Source: Fremontodendron californicum
Lineage: Eukaryota; Streptophyta; Magnoliopsida; Malvales; Malvaceae
Length of the DNA stretch: 64,000 nucleotides
Direction of reading: 5' to 3'
Assembly (NCBI GenBank): GCA_030761205.1
Contig: JAULJL010000017.1
Location: forward strand, 1,250,001-1,314,000
Positions 23,617 to 35,830 of this stretch are shown here, in pieces. Position 1 is the stretch's first letter. Each line of letters begins with the position of its first letter. Made by a program: the position numbers and the translations under genes. The notes under the pieces are model-generated. The model did no database searches. It had not been told where the DNA came from and was given only the letters and a program-made list of their open reading frames with translations.

Positions 23617-24726
23617 TTATAATATATTGGATTTGGCCTATCATTACGTGAGAGAAAAATAAAAAAAATGATATTATTGAAAAATAAGTTTTAAAATAAA
23701 AGAAAAAATTATGTAATAAAAAAGTGATTTTTTTTTAAAAAAATGAGTAATTTTTTTTATAAAAAATGTGTTTTTATGAAAATAATAAAATGAATTCTGT
23801 TTTAAAGAGGATGAGAGGTGAATAAAATATATATACTTTTTTTAGAAGGTGGGTATTTTTTTAAATGTTTATTAATATTTGTAAGTCTAAGTTTCATCTA
23901 TATTTCATTACCATTTGCCTATTAAGCTATATATATAATAATTAATTAATTAACAGGCAAAGGTGCCAAGTCTCCTGGTTTCGGACCAGGTTTTGGAGGG
24001 AGTTAAAAAGATTAAAAAAGAAAAAGAAAAGGGAGAACTCCTTTTGGGGGGCTTTATATGGGAAGGTTCCGTATAGGTTTCTCTTTCTTTCTTAATTTTT
24101 CTTTGTTTGTTGAGGAAAGAATGAAAAATTTTGGTGTCATAGACAATGTCAAGATATAGACGTATGATATTTTTGGACTATATATAGCTGAATAGTATCA
24201 ATAGGAAAGCGAATTGACAAGAAAAATCCAAGCCAAAAGCCGATTGATCGAACAGCAAATGCAAAATTGAAATATGACCAAAATGATTGTATTCAACAAG
24301 AAATACAAGAGCGAAGATTGGTAAGGGTTCTTATTATTTATATCGATGAGTACTGCACATGATCAAATTCATCGTCCAATCAGCTGCAAGTTATATAATT
24401 CCTCCCTCCTTCCCCTTCCCGGCTCCTCCCAATTGTGTTTAGTCTATTCCTTGAAAGAAAGAAGAAAAAAAAAACGACCAAGAACGAAACTGTAAGAAAG
24501 TGGAAACAAACTTTCAGACAAAGTTTTGGACGCCATTCGGTAATTTTAGACACAACATGATTACATGATATGAAAATAATAATTAAACACGATAAGAGTA
24601 TACGAACATAATTAGACTTTAAACATAATTATGACACATAAAAATAACTGATCAACACGAATACACAAAATATCAAATTTAATTAGACCCTCCCACTATG
24701 TCTTCAATAAGCATGCACCATCAAAA

Positions 24727-25398
24727 TCAAGCCATTTGAAGCTCACCACCTTTTGTGGGTGGTGGGAATTCTTCATAAACAGAATTCAGCTTAGACTCAT
24801 ATTTCTCCCCATCTCCCCAAAGTGCATAAGCTTCCTCTCCATGGATTGCATCATCCCCGGTTTGCAATTCGTCTTCAGCTAATCTCAGTGGAATCACAAG
24901 CTTGATCACCAAACATATCACACTCGTCATAATTACGTTGACGGTCACTACAAACAAGATTCCTAGCAATTGAATACCCAACTGCTTGAACCCTGCTGTG
25001 ATGCGCCCTTCATGGAATCCGTATAAAAGACCAATGTAGTGCTGCCAATCAGGTACTAAGTAGAAAAGACGGTTGAGCTTAGGCACCGCGAACACGCCCG
25101 TCAGGATGCCTCCTAGGCTGCCTGCTACAGCGTGCGTGTGGAACACTGCCATGGTGTCATCAACTTGCTTGAGGAGCCATATCTTCTTGTGCAGGACCAT
25201 CATGGTGTACCATGGGATGCTACCAGACATCATTCCCATCAATATTGCTGCCCAACCTTGCACCACTCCTAATCAAGACAAAAGAAATTGCATACAACTG
25301 TAAGCATTAAGCAGGTTCTCATTTGCAACAAAAGTTTTCCTAGGTAATAATTATCGAGTTGCACTTTGTTCAACAAGGCAGATGATAATTCAGTAAAT

Positions 25399-25440
<42 letters not shown>

Positions 25441-26449
25441 TTCATGGTTTTTACCTGCTGCAGGGGTGATGCAAACTAAACCAGTGATCATGCCTTGTGT
25501 GGCTCCAATCACGGAGGGTTTTCCAAAGAAAACAATGTCAAGCATGAGCCATGTCAATAAGCTTGTGGCGGTGCAAACGTGGGTGTTAAGGACGGCTAAC
25601 GATGCATCCGTGCTAACCGTATACGGATCACCACCGTTGAAACCGGTCCATCCCATCCAAAGTAGTCCAGCCCCTGCGAGCATGAGCAGGATGTTGTTTG
25701 GTGGGAATCTCTCCCTGTCCCTGGTGGTCCTTGGTCCAACCTTACACCAATATATAGAACAATTAATTGTCTCAATTACGCATCAAAATCAAAACTTTAA
25801 CCCAAGTAATCAATTTTATAAAAATTAATCATTGAGTAATTATATATATTATGGTAATTACCCAGTAAGCTGCAGTGAAACCAGCTACACCAGAAGATAA
25901 ATGAATGACATATCCTCCTGAATAATCAATAATGCCACGCTTAGCCAGCCACCCATCAGGGCACCAAACACTGTAGGCAGTTATGGTGTAGGAAAATGTC
26001 AACCAGAGTGGCACAAACAACATCCATGCAAGAAAATTCATCCTTCCAAGCAATGCCCCGGCTACCAGAATCAAGGTGATAGCTGCAAACACAAACTGGA
26101 AGTAGATCATGGTTGCATTTGGTAAATAACCAAGAAAGGCCTGCTCGATGAGATACTGAGCGTCCAAGGAAACATTGGGCATTCCTAGGAAATGAATGAA
26201 CTTGTCCCCGAAAGACATCCGGTACCCCCACCCGACCCAACAAACAAGGACCGCAGCAAAGGCGTAAAGGGCCATGAAGGCCGAGTTGACAGCCCATTTC
26301 TTTTTCACTATGCTCCCGTATAGGATTACGAGGCCTGGAACACTTTGGAGACCCACCAGGGTAGCTGCAGTTAGCTGCCAAGCATTGTCACCTTTGTTCA
26401 ACCACTCTGGGCTTGCCTCATCAGGCTGCAAGTTCTCCGGTAGATACAT
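24727..26449 (-). CDS. Ammonium transporter, AMT2/AMT3 (MEP-like) subfamily
   Basis: Three exons on the minus strand, 26449-25862, 25740-25455 and 25268-24727, give 1416 nt and 471 residues, the usual length for this subfamily (Arabidopsis AMT2;1 about 475). The start at 26449 gives MYLPENLQPDEASPEWLNKG, close to known family N-termini. Seen in order: LVILYGSIVKKKWAVNSAFM, the Amt signature DYSGGYVIHLSSGVAGFTAA with the first pore histidine, GLLWMGWTGFNGG, and DDTMAVFHTHAVAGSLGG with the second pore histidine. About eleven hydrophobic segments are expected; the C-tail HGEEAYALWGDGEKYES is diagnostic for AMT2-type proteins and lacks the AMT1-type phosphorylated Thr context. It carries ammonium across the plasma membrane. 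Intron 2 ends have AG at 25269-25270 and intron 1 ends TAAG. A TA microsatellite sits in intron 2. Same strand as the G-gamma gene, 2.6 kb away. Confidence 0.97.
25400..25438. repeat. (TA)n microsatellite in AMT intron 2
   Basis: About 19 uninterrupted AT units, within 20 bases of the intron's 5' splice site at 25454 (minus strand). Likely to vary in length between individuals. Confidence 0.9.
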
Positions 26450-26562
26450 TTGGGTTGGGGATCTGGTCAGGCTGAATCCCTCGGAGTCCGGTTTGACAGT
26501 AAATAATATTTAAGATGCAAAGCACAATCAGGATTGAAGGGAAGAGGAGCATCAAGAAAGTG

Positions 26563-26571
26563 CTTATATAG
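26563..26571 (-). promoter_or_regulatory. Probable TATA box of the AMT gene
   Basis: CTATATAAG on the minus strand, about 115 bases before the ATG at 26449; this leaves room for an 80-90-base leader. Confidence 0.5.
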
Positions 26572-26579
26572 AGCAAGTT

Positions 26580-29500
26580 TGTAGGCAAAGAGGCTTCTAA
26601 ACTTGTTGTTGTAACATGCCTGGATAATAATGTCCTTTTCTTTGTAAATTTTGTTGTCTAAGCCGGCGCGGTTGTGAAAATACATTTATGACCTTGGTGT
26701 ATTTATGTCTTTGGGTAAGTAGACTGTAGTTGTTTTTTAGGGCTAATTGTGCCATTTTGAGAGTGACTAAGAGAATAAGACTCATAAAAGTCTTAACAAA
26801 AGAAGTTAAGATGTGAGGTGTTTTTTTCTAGTTTTTTATGATACGACGGGGAATCCAACAATTGCAAAGTCTGAGCAATGGAATTGCCGACGAATATTAG
26901 TTGGAGCTTATTTGGCTTATAATATATATGATACTTTCAAAGGAGCTTACTATATGAGAAACAATTCATTTGGCATTGTATTTGCTGCTTTCAGTGAACT
27001 TTGGCTTATCTGAATACAGTGACAAATATTGATCAAAATCCCACGTTTCTCATTTTTCAACAAATCCTTGAGAATTTGAGATACTGAAGAAGGTAAACCT
27101 AAAATGGAAGAGAGAAAAGTTTGGAATCTTGAAAACTGAAATATTGAACAGTCTTGAGCTGCAACAGCCAGTGTTTTTGCCCACTGTTAGGTTTGGAATT
27201 TGGATAATCCGTAGGAGAGCTAGCAATGAAATTAGGCCTTGGAATTTGCCAATTTGGAAGCATGCCTAGTATTATGCATTCAATCCAAAAATGAAAAAGA
27301 AAATAAGGTGAGAGAGTCAAGCATGCTTTTTCTTTGAAATTTTCCTATGAATTCGTTTATAATATATTAGCATTGAAATTTTTTAAATTCATAAACATGA
27401 TTAAAATACTATCATATATCTTTCTTTTTTTTAATTTTTTTTATTAAGATTTAAAATTTAGGGCTTAACTAATTGTGTTGAACACGCATAACACGTCTAA
27501 GACACGGTTAAGACACAATTAACTAATCGTGTCATAAACGTGTAAACGTATTGACACGTATCTGTTAACATGTTTAAAATACGATAATTTAACGTGTCAT
27601 AAACGTGTATACACTTTTAAATTAACAAGTTTATATATAAAACACATTTAATTTTCAATATAAGTATATAACATATATAAACTATAAACATTATTTTAAA
27701 CTTTTAATTATGATACCTATTTAATATATAGTTAAATATAAATTATTTTAAGCATTTAATTTAATATAGCTCCACTCATTTAGTTAGTAGTAATAATTAG
27801 ACCTGGTAAAAGATAAGTAGAGCAAACATAATTTCTTCATATATAATATTCAATCCAATATTTTTATAATAAAAAATTTAATTTAATTAGTATAAATATC
27901 ATTATAAGAATAATATATCATGATCTTATAAATTAATTAAGTTGTAATTAAAAAAAATTACTTAAAAAAATAATTTGTGACTTGAACTCTTGAATTATGA
28001 TATATGAATAAATTAATTAAACTATGGCTCAATCTTATTAATTAATAGTAATATATGTAATTATGTATCATATTCTGAATCTCATATTAAATTATTAATT
28101 AAGTTTTGATTTTTAAAAATTTTAATTTATTTTATTTATTTGTATAATAAAAGTTAGTAGTACTATTATTATTAAGATAATTGTAACTCATTATTATTAG
28201 TAATAACTAGTAAATTAGTACGTAGGAAATAGGATTAGAAAGTACTAATTAATAAGTTACTACAATCATCCTAACAATAATAGTAATATTACTAATTTTT
28301 ATATAAAAAATTAACTAAATCAAAAAAATTAAAGAAAGCAAAACTTAATTAATATGAGATATTAAAACTAATTAGTACTTAGTACTTTTAATTATGATAC
28401 CTATTTAATGTATGTGATATTCATGTAAATCAGATTATTCGAGTTATTCGTGTCATAATTGTGTTATTCGTGTCGTAATCGTGTAATGTCGTGTCAATTT
28501 TAAACAAATCACTTTTAAACGTGTTAATAGTGTCTTGTCGCATGTAACACATATAATAATCGCATCGTGTTTATGTTTTAATTAAACGTGTCTTGTCAAA
28601 AATGAGACACGACACAACGACACGAATTACCAGATCTATACATGTCCCAACCCGGATTGTCCTCACTCCTACCGGGATTCATTAGTCAATTTAACTTAAT
28701 GAGTTAGTTGGAAGAGGCCTTGGGCCCATGGCCCTTGAGTCCTTGCCTTCCCAAATCCCAAACCCAAACTAGTGAAAATCTTCAGCTCCAGAAATTGCAA
28801 AAAGAAAAAAGAAAAAACTCAAAATTTATAAATAATTAAATATTATATCACATTGGCCTCCTAAAATTGTTGTACTGGCATTGATCAAGAGAAAAAGAAT
28901 TTTGTAATGTCCTTTTTTTTGTTGATAATTTTCGTAATGTGCTTTAGAATTCATAATAATATGTTTTTTCTTATATTATCTTCCCATTAAAAAAAAGAAA
29001 AGTATTTTGATAAAAATAGAAAAGAAGAAAAGAAAAAGATATTAAAAACATGAAAAAGAAATCTATTATAATAAAGATTGCAGTCCAAATTCGAAATTAA
29101 TTCAATTAATTTATGAATTTAAAATACAACATTTAATGAATTAAAATTTGAATTTCAATCACTTATTTTATTATTATTATTATTTTTTTATGTAACCTTC
29201 TTTATAAAAAAAATTGCAGCCCAGCAAAATTTAATGCGTGGTCTTGATCGTGACTCGTGAGGTGAGAGTTAGAGAGACTGTTAGCACTTAGCAATTAAGA
29301 GAAGAGTAAGAGTCCACGATTGGCAAAAAGACATATAGCTGTCAGCTGGTTTGCTTTTCTTCTCTTATTTGGTTCTCATTTCTTACACTTAAAAAAACCC
29401 TACAATTTTAATTCCAGTCCAAAAGGACCAAATCCTGTGGTGCCCGTCTCTCAACTCAAGTCTCAACCAAAGTTGCAGAAAGCCAGAAACTAAATAGTAA

Positions 29501-29705
29501 AAGCTAGCTATCTCGTCTAGTGGCTGGCCCAAATACTGTACTGCCTTGGTCCAATCTCGCTCATATATTTACCTAACCTTATTGTTAGCCTTAGCTCATT
29601 CTACTCTTCAGTCTTTCTCTTCAGTTGGTATTTGCTCAAATCTTTCAACTTTCAAGTAAAGATTGCAACCTTTTAATTTGTGGGTAATTTTTGTTTCCGT
29701 AATCC
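26580..29705. other. Divergent spacer between AMT and VTE3
   Basis: Holds the promoters of two divergently transcribed genes at its ends and AT-rich, repeat-like DNA between. No coding gene is supported. A TATATTT at about 29564-29570 could be the VTE3 TATA element. Confidence 0.45.
27470..28640. repeat. CGTGTC-rich dispersed repeat, probably a decayed DNA transposon
   Basis: Blocks at 27475-27620 and 28430-28640 are packed with CGTGTC/GACACG hexamers in both orientations, separated by very AT-rich DNA. TAGACCTGGTAA at about 27798 is matched by the inverse TTACCAGATCTA near 28629-28640, which may be one pair of element ends, although the flanks show no target duplication. Possibly two overlapping elements. 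Confidence 0.4.
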
Positions 29706-32674
29706 ATGGCTTCTTCCATGCTCAATGGAGCTGAAAACTTCACTCTCATCCGAGGGGTAACCCCAAAAAAGTTTGGTTTTTTGGGATCAGGTTTTCATGG
29801 GAAACAATTTTCCAATCTGAGTTTAATCTATAGTGCAAGAATCTCCAGGCCAGGAACAACGATGACCCCAAAGTGCAGCTTATCAGCGTCAAGGCCAGCT
29901 TCAAAACCAAGATTCATACAACACAAAAAAGAGGCTTTTTGGTTCTACAGATTCCTCTCAATTGTTTATGACCATGTGATAAACCCAGGTCATTGGACTG
30001 AAGACATGAGAGATGATGCACTTGAGCCAGCTGATCTCAATGACAGGGACATGGTAGTTGTTGATGTTGGTGGTGGAACTGGTTTCACTACTTTGGGTAT
30101 TGTTAAGCATGTGGATGCTAAGAATGTTACAATTCTTGACCAATCTCCACACCAGCTTGCCAAGGCTAAGCAGAAGGAGCCTCTGAAGGAATGCAAGATA
30201 ATTGAAGGTGATGCTGAAGATCTCCCTTTTCCTACTGATTATGCCGATAGATATGTGTCTGCTGGAAGGTATATTTTCCAACCCTTTTGGTGTTATTGGG
30301 ACTATTTGTTTACTTGAAATGCACCAAGTATATATTTTTCACTATAAGATGTAAAATTTCGGTTGTTTTATGGTTCGGTGGTGCTCCTTATTATGCATGA
30401 TGTCTTAATTGGTCTCGTCATTATAGATTACTTTTATTTTTCTTTCCTCTTTGATATGTTGTTAACAATTGACATGCTACTGGTATCAAAGCAAATATAT
30501 ATATACAAGTAAAGGTTAGTGCATAAATGCTCCGTTTTTCTTCGTTTTCTCTTTTTGGTGCATGTCCGTTTTGTCCACACTTATAAGTAATTCTACAGAT
30601 TTTTAATTTCCAACTAAATGGTTGTAAAACATACTGTCAATTGGGGCATCTCAGAGTACAATCTACACAAATAAAAGTATGGTAGATTTTCTAGCTGGTT
30701 TGCATGGATGATTTGTTTTTAATTTGAGAGAGGGGAGAGTGGAGGAGATAGTAACTTGATAATGTCTCTGACTGGGAATATGTATGGTGTCTTTCAGCAT
30801 AGAGTACTGGCCTGACCCACAACGGGGCATCAAGGAAGCATACAGGGTGGTGAAACTAGGAGGAAAAGCCTGCTTAATTGGTCCCGTGCACCCTACATTT
30901 TGGTTGTCTCGCTTCTTTGCTGATGTTTGGATGCTTTTCCCTAAGGAGGAAGAGTACATCGAGTGGTTTGAAAAGGCTGGATTTAAAGATGTCCAACTCA
31001 AAAGGATTGGCCCTAAATGGTATCGTGGAGTTCGCCGACATGGTTTGATCATGGGGTGCTCTGTAACCGGTGTTAAACCTACATCTGGGGACTCTCCTTT
31101 GCAGGTAATCACTTTTCCAAGTGGTCACTGCTTCATTAGTTAATTTTTTTCCCTATTGAGGTGTTTTTCATGATCATGTAGAGATGCAGTTATAAGCTCT
31201 GTTTTTTACCATGAGCATATGTCTGCATATATTTTATCTCTTACATTTAGTATTATGAGCCAAGGATTCAAAATCTGGGGTAATCAAAATTTCTTATTTT
31301 ACCTTCAGTTTAAGGACTCATAATTATAAGCTACAATTAATCCTTGGAACAGCCTCAGATTCCTTTTCTCCCAGATTGTTGAAATTCTGGCTCTGCCTTT
31401 ACTGTTTGCTCGAATAAACTCTCAGTCAGCCATCAATAAATAAATAAATTTACTTTGTCACATAATGGATATACTTTTTCTATTAGCCCTTGTAATCATC
31501 TCTCACTCCCCTCCCCCCTCTATCTTTCATGATATGAAGTCACTGTAAAGTACCCTCTTCATGTGTGTTTGTGTGTGCGTCCATGTTAGTGAAAGGAATA
31601 TAATTGTTCCTTTTATGCTTTGTTCAATATTGCAGGTTACTTATTCTTTTTTATATGAAGAATATTAAACTACAAGTTCAATTGAAAAACAAAAATAGTG
31701 GTAGTAACCATTTTAGCAATGGCTATAAAAGATACCTAGTAGTAATAATATTTGTTGACAGAAACTATACTTGCTGCCATTTAGGGATTCATGATCCATC
31801 AATGATGATAAAGGGTATGAGGAAAACTTGTTAATGTAGGTCTTTGATATCTAATTTTAAAAATAAATCCTTGTATTTTCATGGCATTCAAAAAAAGTTT
31901 TAGCTGATGCTTGATTTACGGAACAGAATGTTATTCTTCAGAGCTATAGAAGTATTGAACCGATTTCGTTGGTCTATAAGACTATCTTATCTTTTAGTCT
32001 TTGAGGTGCATACATTTTTAACTAATGCTTGGTTAAGGGAACAGAAAACAATGCAATGCCATTCTGCAGAGCTATAGATGTATGAAACTGATTTCTTTGG
32101 TTCATAATCAGCTGTACAGATTTGTGTCTCTACTGTATTAAACTCTTTGCTTGGTTCTGCATCACCGATATTGGATCATAGACTATCAATTTTAGTATAG
32201 ATAAATATCTTGGTTCATTTTATTATACTGTCAACATTGAGTCATGGCATGACAAATTAAAAAGGAAAACTGACATTTTAATTAAACTAATTCTTTTCAC
32301 TACCAATTCATGTTGTATCCTTTTTGCATCTGACACTGACTGGTGAAAATGAATTCATGCAACTAATGCGAAATCAGTCATCATTTAAATCTTTCTTGTG
32401 TGTAATTAATTTTAGCACTTCATGTAGACATGAGCTTGTTTTGTTGTATTACTCAAACTCTTTTGTTTTTTATTTTGATTTAACGTTCTTTTGTAATGAC
32501 CGGTGTATTCTTGTGCAGCTTGGCCCAAAGGCAGAGGATGTATCCAAGCCGGTAAATCCATTAGTATTTCTCTTGCGCTTCATGTTAGGTGCCATGGCAG
32601 CAACCTATTATGTATTGGTCCCTATCTACATGTGGGTCAGAGATCAAATTGTACCAGAGGGTCAACCAATCTAA
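29706..32674 (+). CDS. VTE3: MPBQ/MSBQ methyltransferase, chloroplast inner envelope (VTE3/APG1)
   Basis: Three exons, 29706-30268, 30798-31104 and 32519-32674, with matched phases (AG/C splits a Ser codon at the first junction), encode 341 residues; the Arabidopsis protein has 338. It is an S-adenosylmethionine-dependent enzyme that methylates the ring of 2-methyl-6-phytylbenzoquinol and 2-methyl-6-solanylbenzoquinol, a shared step of tocopherol and plastoquinone synthesis. Residues 1 to about 55 are Ser-rich with few acidic residues, as in a chloroplast transit peptide. The SAM motif VVDVGGGTG lies at 118-126, followed by LDQSPHQLAKAK and EGDAEDLPFP. The last 35 residues contain one hydrophobic segment (FMLGAMAATYYVLVPIYMWV) that anchors the protein in the inner envelope. 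Intron 2 is 1.4 kb. Nothing is missing. Confidence 0.97.
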
Positions 32675-33090
32675 GAGAGACTGGATATATTACTTTAGTT
32701 TATATCGTATGTTAGACAACTTCTAGCTATAAGGGTGTTTTTGCGTTTCTTAAATAAACCAACTTTTATCAAGTAATTTACCCTGTTCTTACTCTGGTCG
32801 TCAAGCTTATTTTCATGTACCATTATTAGCTTTCTGTAACAAACTAGAGGATAATTGGCAAATGCTTGTGATTGCATAGGCATTTTCATTATCCGTTTCT
32901 TTTGCTATTTGGAAGTGAAGCTGGTGCCTCTTCCCCAAGTCGAGCATTCTTAGCATAAGTAACGCCAAGTATGCGTTTCTTGCTGTTGTTTTAGATAAGC
33001 TCTAGAAGTCCAAGTCACTGGCCAAAGAAAAACTAGAACTATTTTGCAACTCTAAATCGACCATCTAATATCACATCTTAAAATTGGTAA

Positions 33091-33354
33091 ACTAAAACTA
33101 GACCTGTCCATGACCGGATAGCCCGGTCGGTCCGGATTACCGTTTAAATATTAAAATATTATTTTTTATTTAAATTTTAATTATAAAATATATATATTAA
33201 TAAAAAAAAGCGTTTTTAATATTTTAATATATTTAAATAATGAAACGGGTTTATACGGGTCGGGCTCGATTCTAACGGGCTTGGGCAAGGAAGGAAAAAA
33301 AAATTCGGATTGCGACTCAGCTTGTCTCGGCCCATGAACAGGTCTAACTAAAAC
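33091..33354. mobile_element. hAT-type MITE with perfect 8-bp target duplication
   Basis: A 248-bp element (33099-33346) flanked by ACTAAAAC at 33091-33098 and 33347-33354. Left end TAGACCTGTCCATGACCGG; right end reverse-complemented TAGACCTGTTCATGGGCCG. An 8-bp duplication and TAGA.. ends fit the hAT superfamily. AT-rich core, no coding capacity. Confidence 0.88.
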
Positions 33355-33896
33355 AGCATGTAAAATGGCATGCCCTCCCAAACTCTTCCCACTTTGTGTT
33401 GCAAACCAAACACAACCAAGACAACTAGGTATGCTTCTTAGCCTTATCGATTAAACTTAAATGAGAGGCATGGGTTTAATCCGCATAAGACTCCAATCCT
33501 CTCTGTCCAGAAGGTGAGCTTAATTTTGACATGTAAGGAAATGGAGATTTTCTGTTGTGATCTCTTGGAGAGCTTGAATTTGAGTCTGTAATCTCTTTTG
33601 TTTCTGCTTTGGGCTTTATGTAAAGTGTACATGGGGTTGGGGAAGTATTTTGGGTTCCATCTTCAGTATGCATTTGCTAATGATTTGGGCCTTACTTTGA
33701 ACCAAAAACATTATTTTTTAAGATACCAAGACACCTTTAGTTTTCTTCTTTTTTTGGGCCTAAGACACACCTTAGTTTGGACCGGTTGTAAATGGTATCT
33801 AATCTTTTTGATGAAAGTTGAAAGGTGGTTTTAACCTTGACAATGACATGAATGTGCATTGAAATTAATTGGGGTTAATTTGAAAAATGTATTCAG

Positions 33897-34382
33897 TCAC
33901 TTTATTTTTAAATGATCTAATATGTTAAAATTATTTAAAAAAGAGAAATAAAAAAATTAGAAATTGTTAATAAAGATATTGTAAAAACAAAATTGCTCTC
34001 AATGAAAAAAATCTCTTTTTCCTTTCTCCTTTCATTAAGAAAATATTATTTTTTAAAAATTTTAATTAAAAATAAATTTAAAAATAAAATATTTAAATAT
34101 TTTTTTATTTTTAAATTTTAAATTTAAAAATATTATTATTATTATTTTTTATTATTTAAAAAATTTTAATTTTATCAAGTAAACTAAAAAATAATATTTT
34201 TTATTTTTTAAAATTAAAAAATTTTATTTTTTTAATTAAAAAGTAAATTAAAAAATAAGAGAAAAAAAAATTTTCATTAAGGGCAATTTTGTCTTTACAA
34301 TATCTTTCCTAACAATTTCTAACATTTTCATTCTTTTTTTAAAAATAATTTTAACTTATTAAATCATTTAAAAATAAAGTGA
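33897..34382. mobile_element. Foldback-like MITE with about 115-bp inverted repeats
   Basis: The outer ends TCACTTTATTTTTAAATGA (33897-33915) and TCATTTAAAAATAAAGTGA (34364-34382) are perfect inverses, and the similarity continues inwards through TTAGAAATTGTTA...AAAGATATTGTAAA to CAATGAAAA/TTTTCATT. The two arms could form a hairpin of over 100 pairs. No coding capacity. A target duplication is not evident. Confidence 0.75.
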
Positions 34383-35674
34383 TTATTGAAGGTATGTTTT
34401 TCAAATTAACCCAATTAATTGGGCATTTGCAATTGATCTTGCTTTTTACCTTTTGGGAGTTTTGGATGAGGGAGCATTATGGCAGAATTAGGGATGATAA
34501 TTTAAAATGCGAATTTGAATATATGCGGATATCCAATTTATTTTTTGCAAATTCGGATAAAAGTCGGATTAGGATATTATAATTACTATCCGCAGCAGAT
34601 TCGGAGCGGATGCAGATATAAAACCTCGGATATTCATTATTCGAATCCGCATTACTTTTACGGATTTAGATATCCGAATTTGAATTCGCTTATTTGTAAA
34701 ACACATAAATTTTGTTTGATTTTATATTTTTATTTTTAAAAAAATTGATTTATTGAATTCTAATTTTTAGCGGATTCGGATATCCGACGGATAATATTAT
34801 TTAATTCGGATTTGGATAATAATATACGGATTAAATATGAATAATTTACGGATTCAAATTTTAAAATAATTTTATAAATTCAAATTTAAATAATACAAAA
34901 ATTATAAATATTCTATCCGTTGACAGAATCGGTTCGGTGCTAATACTCTTTAGCCTCACTGACTCATTTCTAGATGAAGCGACGGCATTGACACTTGTAA
35001 GTAGTAGATTTATTCCCCATTCCGACCGCCAAGAAAAGTCGAAATAATGCAACGCCGTGGTTGCTGCCTGCTGGCCTGGCCTGGCCTGACTAGAAATCTC
35101 ACCTTGCTTTTGTCATTGTTGTTGAAAGGCAAGCCTGCTACTGCTACTGCCATGCTATGTTGACATTCGTAGACCTGTTCTTTTACATTATGCTTGTCAT
35201 GTGAAGCTCACTTCTTCATTTTCTTAATTTAATTACCTTTTTTCTTAGGGTCAAACATCATTATCCAATTAATTAAAGCCCGGGGCCAAAGTATTTTATT
35301 TTTCCTGAAAAAACGTTATTATCCGGGTTGTAAAATTGGAAACTTGTGCCCATGCTCCCAGATTACTACTTAGAATACAAGTAAATATGAATGGTACAAA
35401 TTTAGGTCACTTTATTTCGCAGAAATGATTTTTGTAAAATAAAATTTGAAAATAAATTTATATTTTTAAAAAATTGATATTTTTTTATTGTTTAAATAAA
35501 ATATTGTGTGAAATATTTTATGTTGCTTGATACTTTTTTTTTTTAAATCTGTATTGATATAAAAAAATAAAATTTTACATTTAAAAGAATCAAATTTTTT
35601 TTTTTTTGTTTTAACTTTTATTTTTAGGAGATTAATTTCTACACTATTTTCATTTTTTTTAATGAGTTCGTTTT

Positions 35675-35830
35675 TGATACACTGTTAATGTATAGACTTC
35701 ATACACTGACAGTGAATTTTATATTGATACCTTATTAAAAAATTAACCAATAACACTAATCCCTAACTTTTAACTTTAACCATCATAAAATCTACTGTCA
35801 ATGTATAACCTCTGACAGTGCATTAAATAT
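35675..35830. mobile_element. Possible short MITE
   Basis: TACACTGTTAATGTATAG and ACACTGACAGTGAATTTTAT on the left are mirrored by AAAATCTACTGTCAATGTAT and CTGACAGTGCATT on the right, an imperfect inverted arrangement around an AT-rich centre. Ends and target duplication are uncertain. Confidence 0.4.

Larger units (their letters stand above)
22124..24726. other. Spacer between the G-gamma and AMT genes, with repeat remnants
   Basis: The first few hundred bases are the probable promoter and leader of the G-gamma gene. From 22480 to 23000 the sequence is extremely AT-rich and foldback-like. A MITE copy lies at about 23434-23616. A perfect short hairpin CCTGGTTTCGGACCAGG sits at 23974-23990. 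The segment 24040-24726 would hold the AMT 3' UTR. No coding gene is supported. Confidence 0.45.

Noticed and set aside
23981..23990. TCGGACCAGG, the first ten bases of miR166
   Set aside because: The following bases do not match miR166 and there is no star strand; it is half of a short local palindrome.
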